Of a stretch of DNA of 64,000 nt, positions 1-8,215 are shown in pieces. The translations under genes were made by a program, and so were the position numbers. Numbering within the stretch: the stretch's first letter is position 1; each line of letters begins with the position of its first letter. This stretch comes from Pseudomonas fragi (GTDB lineage: Bacteria > Pseudomonadota > Gammaproteobacteria > Pseudomonadales > Pseudomonadaceae). The DNA is taken from positions 3,658,001 to 3,722,000 of the forward strand of contig NZ_CP104861.1 of assembly GCF_025426255.1 (NCBI RefSeq). Direction: 5' to 3'. The notes beneath the pieces were generated by a model. It made no database searches. It was not told the DNA's origin and saw only the letters and a program-made list of their open reading frames with translations.

Positions 1-781
1 TATTGTCCAGTTCCAGCGGGTTACTGGTCTGGCTATCAAACTGACGCGCAAACTTCTCGACCGGCATCGATTCGCCCGTCATCGCAGCTTGGCTGACGAA
101 CAAATCCTTGGCGCTCAGTACCCGACAGTCTGCCGGAATCATGTCTCCCGCCGACAACACGATCAGATCACCCGGCACCAACTGTTTGATTGCCAGCTCA
201 ATACGCTGCGCGCCCCTGATTTTCTGTGCCGCGCCATAGAACTTGCCAAACATCGGCGATGCGTCAGCACTGAAATCGCGACGCATCACCGTCGCGGTGT
301 TACTGACCATTTCCTTGAGGGCATCAGCCGCCTTGTTGGATTTGGCCTCTTGCCAAAACCGCAGCAACGTCGATAACACCACCATCGTGCCAATCACCAC
401 GGCGGCTTGAATGTCATCGGTGGCCAGAGATACAGCTGCGAGCAAGGTCAGCAGCAGGTTGAACGGGTTTTTGTAGCAGTGCCACAAATGTACCCAACGG
501 CTCAGCGGCTGCTCGTGTTCAACTTCATTGAGCCCGTATTGCTGACGCTGCACCTCAACCTCGGCCTCACTCAGACCGTCGGTGTGGGTGCCCAGGTTGT
601 CGATCAAAACGGCGCTGTCAGTATTGGCGGCCGCCACCAGAGTTTGCGCCAGGATCGGTGGCACTTCGCGGCTGACCGTGGTGTTGGTCAGGCTGTCGAG
701 CAAAGCCAGGCGGCGGAAGTGCCGGCCAATATGGCGGGTGCGCAAAAAGCCTGCGAAAAATTCTTTCAGGGCGAGTTTCAT
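1..781 (-). CDS. mgtA: Magnesium-translocating P-type ATPase, N-terminal part (cut by window edge)
   Basis: Only the first 260 residues are in the window; the gene continues past base 1. The protein starts MKLALKEFF and belongs to the P-type ATPase family that imports Mg2+ through the inner membrane. Visible are an N-terminal cytoplasmic region with the LNEVEHEQPLSRW stretch typical of the cation ATPase N-domain, the first membrane hairpin (about residues 95-135) and the actuator domain, including PGDLIVLSAGDMIPADCR and the TGES loop (MTGESMPVEK). The phosphorylation DKTGT site lies outside. The ATG at 781-779 has an AGGAG sequence 8 bases upstream, which fixes the start. A candidate leader ORF lies 115 bases upstream. 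MgtA rather than MgtB or a Ca2+ pump is inferred from overall similarity. Confidence 0.9.
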   Translation of the reverse strand, partial: MKLALKEFFAGFLRTRHIGRHFRRLALLDSLTNTTVSREVPPILAQTLVAAANTDSAVLIDNLGTHTDGLSEAEVEVQRQQYGLNEVEHEQPLSRWVHLWHCYKNPFNLLLTLLAAVSLATDDIQAAVVIGTMVVLSTLLRFWQEAKSNKAADALKEMVSNTATVMRRDFSADASPMFGKFYGAAQKIRGAQRIELAIKQLVPGDLIVLSAGDMIPADCRVLSAKDLFVSQAAMTGESMPVEKFARQFDSQTSNPLELDN

Positions 782-895
782 GGTGCTACTCCTGCGCCGC
801 CTGCGCTCACCCCAAGCAGAGTGACTACACAGCCGGCCTTAATCTGGAACCGTCGTTCATGGTTTTAATCTCGTGAGCGAGCCTGGGGCTCGCGG

Positions 896-973
896 TTATT
901 CAAACAATCGCAAACTGCCCGGTAGCGCGGGCCGATGCTGGCGGCGGCGAACGAGTCTAAAGAAGTTGCCCAT
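896..973 (-). CDS. Candidate 25-residue leader peptide upstream of mgtA
   Basis: A short ORF starts at an ATG (973-971) preceded by AGGGGA at good spacing and ends at TAA (898-896). It is basic and contains prolines: it begins MGNFFRLVRRRQ and ends SLRLFE. A GC-rich hairpin (877-893, 7-bp stem with a 3-base loop) follows the stop directly, and mgtA starts 115 bases after the stop. In enteric bacteria mgtA is controlled by the proline- and arginine-rich leader peptide MgtL; the RRR and final L-basic-L-F here look similar, but that resemblance is my inference from memory. The ORF could be chance, since short GC-rich ORFs are common. Confidence 0.4.
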   Translation of the reverse strand: MGNFFRLVRRRQHRPALPGSLRLFE

Positions 974-1422
974 AACGATTCCCCTGGCGGTCAACGAAGC
1001 CGACAAGCAGGTACAGCCAAGCGTGCGCATGAGCCAAAAGGCACGCGCATACAACGCGTTGCGATGCGCCAAGGGCGTTAATCACACACGTTTCAGTGTC
1101 GGAAAGAGGGCTTGCGGGCTCGGGTCACAACAGCCCCGGGCAAGACGCCACCTCTCGCTATCAAGCAAGAAGCGGCAGGGGATTCTGCGCGCTAGCTTGC
1201 CGAAAATATGCCGGTCTTAGAACCCGGCCAACTACTGTCGCTCAAACTGCTATCCACTTGGTCTCTGCGCTATTGATCAAAACGCGGGCAGCTTACGCCC
1301 GACGTTTTAGAGAGTAAACCGTAGGAAGGCTTCCGCTTTATGAATCAGAAACTTCTTCAGGAAGAGTTCAGTTTCACCACGCGAATGTCATAAAGCCTGA
1401 CATCCGCGCGGGATATGGCGTC
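974..1422. other. Intergenic region between mgtA leader and pvdA 3' end
   Basis: No convincing gene is seen in this stretch; the short plus-strand ORFs lack ribosome sites and family similarity. It should hold the mgtA promoter on the minus strand, but I could not identify a PhoP-type direct repeat. An inverted repeat at 1380-1408 (11-bp arms, 7-base loop) lies just past the pvdA stop and may end the pvdA transcript, although it lacks a clear T run. Confidence 0.4.
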
Positions 1423-2760
1423 TCAGCTCGCGCTGGCCAACATAGGCTCAGTCACCGCTGGATGCTGGCTGTTGCGCTTGTCATGGGCATACAGGGACGC
1501 CGAAATCTCATCTGCCCGAATCGGTAAAACCGACAACAAGGTGTCACTCAGGCCGTGGCTGGCCTGACAGAAACCTTGCATGTAAATCCCCGCCTTGCAG
1601 CGCTCATCGGTGACTATCCGGTAGTCCCGGCCTACTTCGAAGTCGCCCAGGTATTCAGCCAGTGGTGCCAGCAGGTGACGGTGCATCTGCCGCTCGTAAC
1701 CGGTGGCCAGAATGACCGCATCGTAGTGTTGCTCCAGCATCTCGCCATTGGCGGTGTTGCGCAGCGCCAACTTGATGCCCTGCCCGTCTGCCGTGGCGTT
1801 TTCAATGCTGGTCAGGCTACGGAAAACATGACGGGCAATGCCCGAGACTTTCTGCCGATAGAAGATCGCGTAGATGCGCTCAATCAGATCGATGTCCACC
1901 ACCGAATAGTTGGTGCTCTGATACTCGACAATCAGACGCTCGCGCTCGGCGGTGTTTTGGGCAAACACCAGATCGGTGAACTGTGGCGAAAACACCTCGT
2001 TGACGAACGGACTGTCATCCGCAGGTTTAAGTGCCGAACCACGCAGAATCAAGTCCACCTGAGCCGATGGATAACTGTCGTTCAAGTCGATAAACGCTTC
2101 AGCCGCACTCTGACCACCGCCAATAATTGCGATGCGCATCGGCTTGCCGCTGACACATGGCTGTTTGGCCATGCGCGCCAGGTACTGGGAATGATGGAAA
2201 ACCCGCGGGTCATCCTTGAGCGCTTTGAAAACCGTCGGAATATTCGGCGTTCCCCCGGCACTCACTACCACAGAGCGCGTAGTACGAGCGTGTTGCAAGC
2301 CGTGAGAATCGCGGGAAATCACTCGCAGGGCTTCGACCTGCTGTTGATGCAGTACCGGCTCGATGCTCAGCACTTCTTCGCCATAACGGCTTTGCGCCTC
2401 AAAGTGCGACGCCACCCAGCGCAGGTAGTCGTTGAACTCCATACGACATGGATAAAAGGTCCCCAGGTTGATGAAATCCACCAGACGACCGTGGGCCTTG
2501 AGGTAATTGACGAAGGAATACGCACTGGTGGGATTGCGCAGCGTGACCAGATCCTTGAGGAACGAAATCTGCAGCTCACTCTGAGTGACCAGGGTGTTGC
2601 CGTGCCAGCGATAGTCAGCCTGTTTGTCTAAAAACAACGCATTCAGGGGGCCTTGAACCTGCCCGCGTTCTTCCAGGGCGATGGCCAGAGCCAGATTGGA
2701 AGGTCCGAAACCGATGCCGATCAGATCATGCACAACGCCCGCAGCGATTGCCTGTGTCAT
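1423..2760 (-). CDS. pvdA: L-ornithine N5-monooxygenase (pyoverdine biosynthesis)
   Basis: PvdA hydroxylates the side-chain nitrogen of L-ornithine with FAD, NADPH and O2, giving N5-hydroxyornithine for pyoverdine hydroxamate groups. The 445-residue protein matches the family length and reads almost colinearly with the P. aeruginosa enzyme as I remember it. Visible are the FAD motif GIGFGPSN (about 15-22), the NADPH motif IIGGGQSAAEA (about 213-223), and the DAVILATGYE motif near residue 350 that marks N-hydroxylating monooxygenases. The ATG at 2760 has a GAGGA ribosome site. A perfect PvdS box lies 94 bases upstream, so expression under iron starvation is expected. In P. aeruginosa the same neighbours (fpvI, pvdRT-opmQ, pvdP) flank pvdA. 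Confidence 0.97.
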   Translation of the reverse strand: MTQAIAAGVVHDLIGIGFGPSNLALAIALEERGQVQGPLNALFLDKQADYRWHGNTLVTQSELQISFLKDLVTLRNPTSAYSFVNYLKAHGRLVDFINLGTFYPCRMEFNDYLRWVASHFEAQSRYGEEVLSIEPVLHQQQVEALRVISRDSHGLQHARTTRSVVVSAGGTPNIPTVFKALKDDPRVFHHSQYLARMAKQPCVSGKPMRIAIIGGGQSAAEAFIDLNDSYPSAQVDLILRGSALKPADDSPFVNEVFSPQFTDLVFAQNTAERERLIVEYQSTNYSVVDIDLIERIYAIFYRQKVSGIARHVFRSLTSIENATADGQGIKLALRNTANGEMLEQHYDAVILATGYERQMHRHLLAPLAEYLGDFEVGRDYRIVTDERCKAGIYMQGFCQASHGLSDTLLSVLPIRADEISASLYAHDKRNSQHPAVTEPMLASAS

Positions 2761-2853
2761 TTTCAGTGTCCTCTGGATTACCCCTCAACAGAGGGAAAAA
2801 AGCCCGTGACCGACTGCCCAGTGGCAGGGCAGCAGATCGTCTGTTGAGTAGGA

Positions 2854-2877
2854 ACGAGAACACAGAAATGAAATTTA
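2854..2877 (-). promoter_or_regulatory. PvdS iron-starvation box of pvdA
   Basis: On the minus strand the site reads TAAAT, 16 bases, CGT, an exact match to the iron-starvation box recognised by RNA polymerase carrying the sigma factor PvdS. It lies 94 bases upstream of the pvdA ATG. Its TAAAT half overlaps the TAA stop codon of the upstream fpvI gene (2875-2877), so the pvdA promoter begins inside fpvI. Confidence 0.88.
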
Positions 2878-3387
2878 GGCGTTGTCCCACTGCCGGATAC
2901 GAATCCGGCAGTGCTTCATTGCGTTAACGATGTGCTTCTCGACCATGCTGCGGGATACCCCCAGACGGTCGGCAATTTCCAGGTGAGACAAGCCATCGAG
3001 CTTGCGCAGCAAAAAACACTCGCGACATGCCGCTGGCAACTCGGACAACGCCCGCTGGAGCATGTCCAGGCGCTGACCATGATCCATCAGCACCTGCGGC
3101 GAGGGGCTGTAAAAACGCTCTTCGCTATCCAGCACTTCCAGCGGCTCGGCCTGGCGCAACGTGTTGCGCCGATGACCGTCGATCACCAGATTGAGCGCCG
3201 TGCGGTACAAAAATGCGCGAGGTTGAGCAATCGGCTCATCACTGGAACGCTCCAGCACGCGCACATATGCGTCATGCACCACATCTTCGGCCGCCTGGGC
3301 ATTACCCAATCTGGCACTCAAAAAGCCCACCAGTTCGCGATAGTAGTTTTCCAACAGGACTCCTGGCCGCAACAGCAGCGGCAACAC
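2875..3387 (-). CDS. fpvI: FecI-type ECF sigma factor, FpvI-like
   Basis: This is an extracytoplasmic-function sigma factor of the iron-uptake (FecI) group. Region 2 is visible in ENYYRELVGFLSARLGN..AEDVVHDAYVRVLE, and region 4 in LSELPAACRECFLLRKLDGLSHLEIADRLGVSRSMVEKHI. It sits between pvdA and pvdR, exactly where fpvI lies in P. aeruginosa; there FpvI drives the ferripyoverdine receptor gene fpvA. It is not PvdS, whose sequence differs. The longest frame starts at GTG 3387, but a TTG at 3354-3352 has an AGGAG five bases upstream and gives the usual FecI N-terminus, so the shorter form (159 residues) may be the real one. A Fur-like box lies upstream. The anti-sigma gene fpvR, expected next door, is absent here. 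Confidence 0.85.
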   Translation of the reverse strand: MLPLLLRPGVLLENYYRELVGFLSARLGNAQAAEDVVHDAYVRVLERSSDEPIAQPRAFLYRTALNLVIDGHRRNTLRQAEPLEVLDSEERFYSPSPQVLMDHGQRLDMLQRALSELPAACRECFLLRKLDGLSHLEIADRLGVSRSMVEKHIVNAMKHCRIRIRQWDNA

Positions 3388-3450
3388 TCCGTGAGCGCAG
3401 AAACAGATCTAATGAAATAGCGGCATGATGATGGCACTTTTACAGATGTA

Positions 3451-3468
3451 ATTTATAGTAATTCTCAT
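3451..3468. promoter_or_regulatory. Candidate Fur box between fpvI and pvdR
   Basis: Read on the minus strand the site is ATGAGAATTACTATAAAT, close to the Fur consensus GATAATGATAATCATTATC, particularly the TGAGAAT half. It lies about 65-100 bases upstream of the possible fpvI starts. Fur repression of fpvI by iron is known in P. aeruginosa; binding here is inferred. Confidence 0.6.
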
Positions 3469-3535
3469 ATAGATTTAAACCCCAAGGCCACTACCCTCGT
3501 CGAATTATTTAGCAACAACCCTATAAACAAACAGC

Positions 3536-3559
3536 TAAATCCCTCGCCAAATCATTCGT
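3536..3559 (+). promoter_or_regulatory. PvdS iron-starvation box of pvdRT-opmQ
   Basis: The plus strand reads TAAAT, 16 bases, CGT, an exact PvdS box, 107 bases upstream of the pvdR start codon. It is oriented to transcribe pvdR-pvdT-opmQ. Confidence 0.87.
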
Positions 3560-3665
3560 TTACTCAACAGCTCCCCGTGTCTGTCGTCCTCGCGACAGCG
3601 TTTGCTCTGGGCATTTGGGCCCAATGGCATGACGACGGGCCGACTTCCATTGGCCGGAACCCTGC

Positions 3666-4832
3666 ATGAAACGCCCTCGACAGACCCGACGTGCGCTGCT
3701 GATCACCCTGTGTTTATTACTCGGCGCCGCCTTGGCAGCCTGGCCTTTCCTGACGCCGGGCCGCGATGCCTATGACACCGTGCCCGTAACCCGGGGCGAT
3801 ATTGAAAGCAGCGTGACCGCACTCGGCACCCTGCAACCCCGGCAATATGTCGATGTGGGTGCACAGGCCTCAGGGCAAATCCATAAGATCCACGTCGACG
3901 TCGGTGCTGAAGTCAAGGAAGGCCAGCTTCTGGTCGAAATCGACCCGTCCACCCAAACAGCCAAACTCGATGCCAGCCGCTTTGCCATCGAAAACCTCAA
4001 GGCTCAACTGCAAGAACAACGCGCCCTGCACGATCTGGCAAAACAGAAGTTGCAGCGCCAGCAACACCTCGCAAAAGGCGGCGCCACCCGCGAAGAAGAT
4101 GTTCAGGCGGCACAGGCTGAAGTCCGCACCACCCAGGCGCGGACCGACATGTTTGCGGCGCAGATCCGTCAGGCCCAGGCCAGTTTGCGCAGTGATGAAG
4201 CCGAACTGGGCTACACCCGCATCTTTGCGCCCATGTCTGGCACCGTGGTGGCACTGGATGCCCGCGAAGGCCAGACCCTCAATGCCCAACAGCAAACACC
4301 GCTGATCCTGCGCATCGCCAAGCTCTCGCCGATGACGGTCTGGGCTGAAGTCTCGGAAGCCGATATCGGCCATGTAAAAACCGGCATGCAGGCCTACTTC
4401 ACCACCTTGAGCGGCGGCAACCGGCGCTGGAACAGCACCGTGCGCCAGGTCCTGCCCGTACCGCCCAAACCCCTCAACGAAAGCAGCCAGGGCGGCGGCA
4501 GCCCCGCAAGCAAAAGCGGCAGCGCCCGCGTGGTGCTCTATACCGTGCTGCTGGATGTCGACAACAACGATCAGGCACTGATGCCCGAAATGACCACCCA
4601 GGTGTTTTTTGTCGCCAATCAGGCCCGGGATGTATTGCTCGCGCCAATCATCGCGTTGCAGGGCACTACCGAGGGGGACCGCCAGACCGCCCATATCGTG
4701 AGCAAGAACGGCAAGGTCGAGCCTCGCGAAATCCGTACCGGCATCAGCGACCGTTTGCGCGTAGAAATCCTCGAAGGTCTGGATGAGGGCGATCACCTGC
4801 TGGCCGGCCCCGCTACCGGCAACGGAGGCTGA
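3666..4832 (+). CDS. pvdR: Periplasmic adaptor of the pyoverdine efflux system
   Basis: PvdR is the membrane-fusion (HlyD/MacA-type) subunit that links the inner-membrane transporter PvdT to the outer-membrane channel OpmQ; the complex recycles and exports pyoverdine. The 388 residues begin with a basic stretch and one hydrophobic anchor (about 9-26), followed by a biotinyl-lipoyl-like region (VDVGAQASGQIHKIHVDVGAEVKEGQLLVEIDP, about 61-93), a coiled-coil hairpin (about 98-180) and beta-barrel parts (GYTRIFAPMSGTVVALDAREGQ). The ATG at 3666 fits MacA-type N-termini, although the ribosome site is weak. The stop abuts the pvdT ATG with no gap, indicating translational coupling. Confidence 0.93.
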   Translation: MKRPRQTRRALLITLCLLLGAALAAWPFLTPGRDAYDTVPVTRGDIESSVTALGTLQPRQYVDVGAQASGQIHKIHVDVGAEVKEGQLLVEIDPSTQTAKLDASRFAIENLKAQLQEQRALHDLAKQKLQRQQHLAKGGATREEDVQAAQAEVRTTQARTDMFAAQIRQAQASLRSDEAELGYTRIFAPMSGTVVALDAREGQTLNAQQQTPLILRIAKLSPMTVWAEVSEADIGHVKTGMQAYFTTLSGGNRRWNSTVRQVLPVPPKPLNESSQGGGSPASKSGSARVVLYTVLLDVDNNDQALMPEMTTQVFFVANQARDVLLAPIIALQGTTEGDRQTAHIVSKNGKVEPREIRTGISDRLRVEILEGLDEGDHLLAGPATGNGG

Positions 4833-6803
4833 ATGCCCACTCCCTTGATCGACCTGCAGGATATCCGCAAGGTCTACGGCGGCATCGACACGCCTGAAGT
4901 TCACGTGCTTAAAGGCATCAGTCTGTCGATCCATGCCGGGGAGTTCGTCGCCATCGTCGGCGCCTCGGGCTCGGGCAAGTCGACCCTGATGAACATCCTC
5001 GGCTGCCTCGACCGCCCAACCTCCGGGCGCTACCTGTTTGCCGGTGAAGACGTCGCCCGGCTCGACAGTGACGAGCTGGCCTGGTTGCGCCGCGAAGCCT
5101 TTGGCTTTGTGTTCCAGGGCTACCATTTGATCCCCTCGGCGTCGGCCCAGGAAAACGTCGAAATGCCGGCCATCTATGCTGGTACCCCGGCCGCCGAGCG
5201 TCACGCCCGTGCAGCCGCCCTGCTCGACCGCCTGGGTTTGGCCGAACGCACCGCCAACCGTCCGCACCAACTGTCCGGTGGTCAGCAACAACGGGTGTCG
5301 ATCGCCCGCGCCCTGATGAACGGCGGGCATATCATCCTCGCCGACGAACCCACCGGGGCTCTCGACAGCCACAGCGGCGCCGAGGTCATGGCCCTGCTTG
5401 ACGAACTGGCGAGCCAAGGCCATGTGGTTATCCTGATTACCCATGACCGCGAAGTCGCAGCACGGGCCAACCGGATCATCGAAGTGCGCGATGGCGAAGT
5501 TATCAGCGACAGTAGCAACGGCACGCACCTGCCCGCGACCGACAACCCCCAGGCCTTGCAGGCCATCGATCTGCGCAAGCGCCTGAGCGAAGGCAGCGAG
5601 GCCCGGGGAGCCTGGAAAGGCGAACTGGTCGATGCGGTTCACGCCGCCTGGCGAGTCATGTGGATCAACCGTTTTCGCACCGCCTTGACCCTGCTCGGCA
5701 TTGTCATCGGCGTGGCCTCGGTGGTGGTGATGCTGGCCGTCGGCGAAGGCAGCAAACGCCAGGTGATGGCGGAAATGGGCGCCTTTGGCTCCAACATCAT
5801 TTACCTCAGCGGCATGTCGCCAAGGCCCAGAGCGCCACTGGGCATCGTGACCCTCAATGACGTAGCCGCCCTCTCGACCTTGCCGCAAGTAAAAATGATC
5901 ATGCCGATCAATGGCGCCGAGATTGGCGTGCGCTATGGCAATGTCGATCACACCCTGTACACCGGCGGCAACGGTATTGATTTTTCGGCGATCTTCAACT
6001 GGCCGGTAGTGCAAGGCAGCTTCTTCAGCCAGGCCGATGAAGACGCGGCTGCCGCCGTGGCGGTGATAGGCAAAAAGGTCCGCGATAAAGTGCTCAAGGA
6101 TGTGCCCAACCCGATTGGCCAGTACATCCTGCTGGAAAACGTACCGTTTCGCGTGGTCGGGGTGCTTGCCGAAAAAGGCGCCAGCTCCGGCGACTCGGAC
6201 AGCGATACGCGCATCGTGGTGCCTTACTCTGCGGCCAGCGTGCGCCTGTTCGGCACCCACAATCCGGAATATGTGGTGATCGCCGCCGCCGATGCGAGCA
6301 AGGTCAACCAGACCGAAAAGGCCATCGAGCAACTGATGCTCAGGCTGCACCACGGCAAACGCGATTTCGAAATCACCAACAACGCGGCGATGATTCAGGC
6401 CGAAGCCAAAACCCGCAACACCCTGTCGTTGATGCTCGGTTCGATCGCCGCCATCTCGCTGCTGGTGGGCGGTATCGGGGTGATGAACATCATGCTGATG
6501 ACCGTGCGCGAGCGTACCCGCGAGATCGGCATTCGCATGGCCACCGGCGCCCGCCAGCGCGACATCCTGCGCCAGTTTTTGACCGAAGCACTGATGCTCT
6601 CGGTGGTCGGCGGCGTGGCCGGCATCACCCTGGCCTTTATCGTCGGTGGCGTATTGTTGCTCTGCGATGTGGCGGTGGCGTTCTCGCTGGTCGCAGTGCT
6701 CGGCGCCTTTGGCTGCGCATTGGTGACCGGCGTCATTTTCGGCTTTATGCCAGCCCGCAAGGCTGCCCGGCTAGACCCGGTCACGGCCCTTACCAGTGAA
6801 TGA
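4833..6803 (+). CDS. pvdT: MacB-type ABC transporter of the pyoverdine efflux system
   Basis: PvdT fuses an ATP-binding domain to a permease domain, as in MacB. In 656 residues I see Walker A GASGSGKS (43-50), the signature LSGGQQQR (about 148-155), Walker [10 protein letters not shown], and the H-loop ITHDRE. A membrane segment follows near residues 285-310, then a large periplasmic domain (about 310-530), and three more membrane helices at the C-terminus with the conserved [14 protein letters not shown] motif. It acts with PvdR and OpmQ in the envelope. The start directly follows the pvdR stop, and the 3' end overlaps the longest opmQ frame. Confidence 0.94.
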   Translation: MPTPLIDLQDIRKVYGGIDTPEVHVLKGISLSIHAGEFVAIVGASGSGKSTLMNILGCLDRPTSGRYLFAGEDVARLDSDELAWLRREAFGFVFQGYHLIPSASAQENVEMPAIYAGTPAAERHARAAALLDRLGLAERTANRPHQLSGGQQQRVSIARALMNGGHIILADEPTGALDSHSGAEVMALLDELASQGHVVILITHDREVAARANRIIEVRDGEVISDSSNGTHLPATDNPQALQAIDLRKRLSEGSEARGAWKGELVDAVHAAWRVMWINRFRTALTLLGIVIGVASVVVMLAVGEGSKRQVMAEMGAFGSNIIYLSGMSPRPRAPLGIVTLNDVAALSTLPQVKMIMPINGAEIGVRYGNVDHTLYTGGNGIDFSAIFNWPVVQGSFFSQADEDAAAAVAVIGKKVRDKVLKDVPNPIGQYILLENVPFRVVGVLAEKGASSGDSDSDTRIVVPYSAASVRLFGTHNPEYVVIAAADASKVNQTEKAIEQLMLRLHHGKRDFEITNNAAMIQAEAKTRNTLSLMLGSIAAISLLVGGIGVMNIMLMTVRERTREIGIRMATGARQRDILRQFLTEALMLSVVGGVAGITLAFIVGGVLLLCDVAVAFSLVAVLGAFGCALVTGVIFGFMPARKAARLDPVTALTSE

Positions 6804-6810
6804 GCAATTG

Positions 6811-8205
6811 ATGAAGCCGACCTTGAGCTTGTTGAGCCTGTGCCTGCTGCTGGGCGCTTGCAGCCACTCCACCCCTGACGACAATAACGACGTGGTTCCA
6901 CCACCCTCCTGGCAGTCGGCACATGCACCAGCCAGCCAGCAGGTCAGCCAGCAATGGTGGGAACAGTTTGGTAGCCCCGAACTGGGCCGCCTGATCAGCC
7001 AGGCGCGGGCTGGCAGCTACGATCTGGCGGGCGCCATGGCCCGAGTCCGGCAAGCCCAGGCATCTGCCGTGATTGCCGGGGCACCGTTATTGCCCGAAGT
7101 AAAATTCGGCACCAATGCCAATCGTCAAAAACTGCTGCGCGGCAAAGGCTACAGTCAACTGGATGCCAGCGATGACAACAAGGCCGTGGACTATTTCGAC
7201 GCCAGCCTGAGCGCCAGCTATGAAGTGGACTTCTGGGGCGGCAAAGCGGCAGCTCAGGACAGTGCGCTACAAGCGCTCAAGGCCAGCGAGTTTGATCGCG
7301 CGACGGTCGAGCTGACCTTGCTCAGCGGCGTCGCCAGCAGTTATGTGCAAACCCTGGCACTTGATGAACAACTGCGCATTGCCCGACTCAATCTGGCCAA
7401 TGCGCAAAGTGTGTTGCACGTCGTGCAAACTCGCTATGACGCGGGCTCGGCCACAGCCCTGGAACTGGCCCAACAAAAGAGTCTGGTTGCCAGCCAACAA
7501 CGGCAAGTGCCACTGGCTGGGCAACAGGCCCAGGAAGCACGGATCACCCTCGCCGTCCTGCTTGGTCAGCCCGTACAAAACCTGGCACTGGGCGACACCA
7601 CTTTCGCCCGGCTGCATTGGCCATCGACAGGCAGCGGACTGCCCAGCGAGCTGCTCGGCCGACGCCCGGACATCGCCAGCGCCGAAGCCAAACTGATCGC
7701 CGCCCGGGCCGATATCACCGTGGCCCGCGCCGCCATGCTGCCCAGCCTGACCCTGAGCGCCAGCCTGGGCTCTGGCGCTGACCGTTTCAGCAATATCCTG
7801 CGCAGCCCGTTCTACACCCTCACTGCAGGGCTCGCAGCGCCGATCTTTAACAATGGCCGTCTAAGTGCCGAACGCGATAAAGCCACAGCACGTCAACAAG
7901 AGTTGCTGCAAGCCTATCGGGGCAGCATCATCAGCGCCTTTGCCGATGTCGAAAAAGCCCTCAACAGCGCCAGCGGTCTGGACCAGCAACGTCAATGGCA
8001 GGACGAGGAACTCAAGCAGGCGCAGCGGGCCTTTGACATTGCCCAAAGTCGCTACACCGCCGGGGCAGAAGGGCTGCTGACGGTTCTGCAAACACAAAGC
8101 ACGCTGTACCAGGCCCAGGACCAGAGCGTGCAACTGCGCATGGCCCGGCTGCAGGCGAGTGTTGCGCTGTACAAGGCATTGGGTGGAGGTTGGCGGGTGC
8201 AGTAA
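6811..8205 (+). CDS. opmQ: Outer-membrane efflux lipoprotein of the pyoverdine exporter
   Basis: This is a TolC/NodT-family outer-membrane factor. The ATG at 6811 gives a lipoprotein signal MKPTLSLLSLCLLLGAC with a clear lipobox, so I prefer it to the in-frame GTG at 6796 that overlaps the pvdT stop. The body shows two OEP repeats, including the recurring YDLAGAMARVRQAQAS and FDIAQSRYTAGAEGLLTVLQTQ motifs typical of the family. The mature protein would be lipid-anchored at the cysteine and form the trimeric channel for PvdRT. It converges with pvdP, ten bases away. Confidence 0.93.
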   Translation: MKPTLSLLSLCLLLGACSHSTPDDNNDVVPPPSWQSAHAPASQQVSQQWWEQFGSPELGRLISQARAGSYDLAGAMARVRQAQASAVIAGAPLLPEVKFGTNANRQKLLRGKGYSQLDASDDNKAVDYFDASLSASYEVDFWGGKAAAQDSALQALKASEFDRATVELTLLSGVASSYVQTLALDEQLRIARLNLANAQSVLHVVQTRYDAGSATALELAQQKSLVASQQRQVPLAGQQAQEARITLAVLLGQPVQNLALGDTTFARLHWPSTGSGLPSELLGRRPDIASAEAKLIAARADITVARAAMLPSLTLSASLGSGADRFSNILRSPFYTLTAGLAAPIFNNGRLSAERDKATARQQELLQAYRGSIISAFADVEKALNSASGLDQQRQWQDEELKQAQRAFDIAQSRYTAGAEGLLTVLQTQSTLYQAQDQSVQLRMARLQASVALYKALGGGWRVQ

Positions 8206-8215
8206 CCCGCCTGCT

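Noticed and set aside
407..868. Plus-strand frame opposite mgtA
   Set aside because: Antisense to the mgtA coding sequence, which has clear P-type ATPase motifs; product without family similarity.
877..893. Hairpin after the mgtA leader ORF as a REP element
   Set aside because: The stem resembles the core of the GTGGGAGCGAGC repeat but lacks its outer bases and partner copy; a local leader hairpin is equally likely.
1555..2631. 358-codon plus-strand frame opposite pvdA
   Set aside because: Antisense to an unmistakable pvdA; no ribosome site and no family similarity.
3870..6353. 827-codon open frame on the minus strand opposite pvdR/pvdT
   Set aside because: It is an antisense frame of the well-recognised pvdR and pvdT genes, in a GC-rich sequence where stops are rare. 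The product has no family pattern and is extremely rich in Gly, His and Ala.
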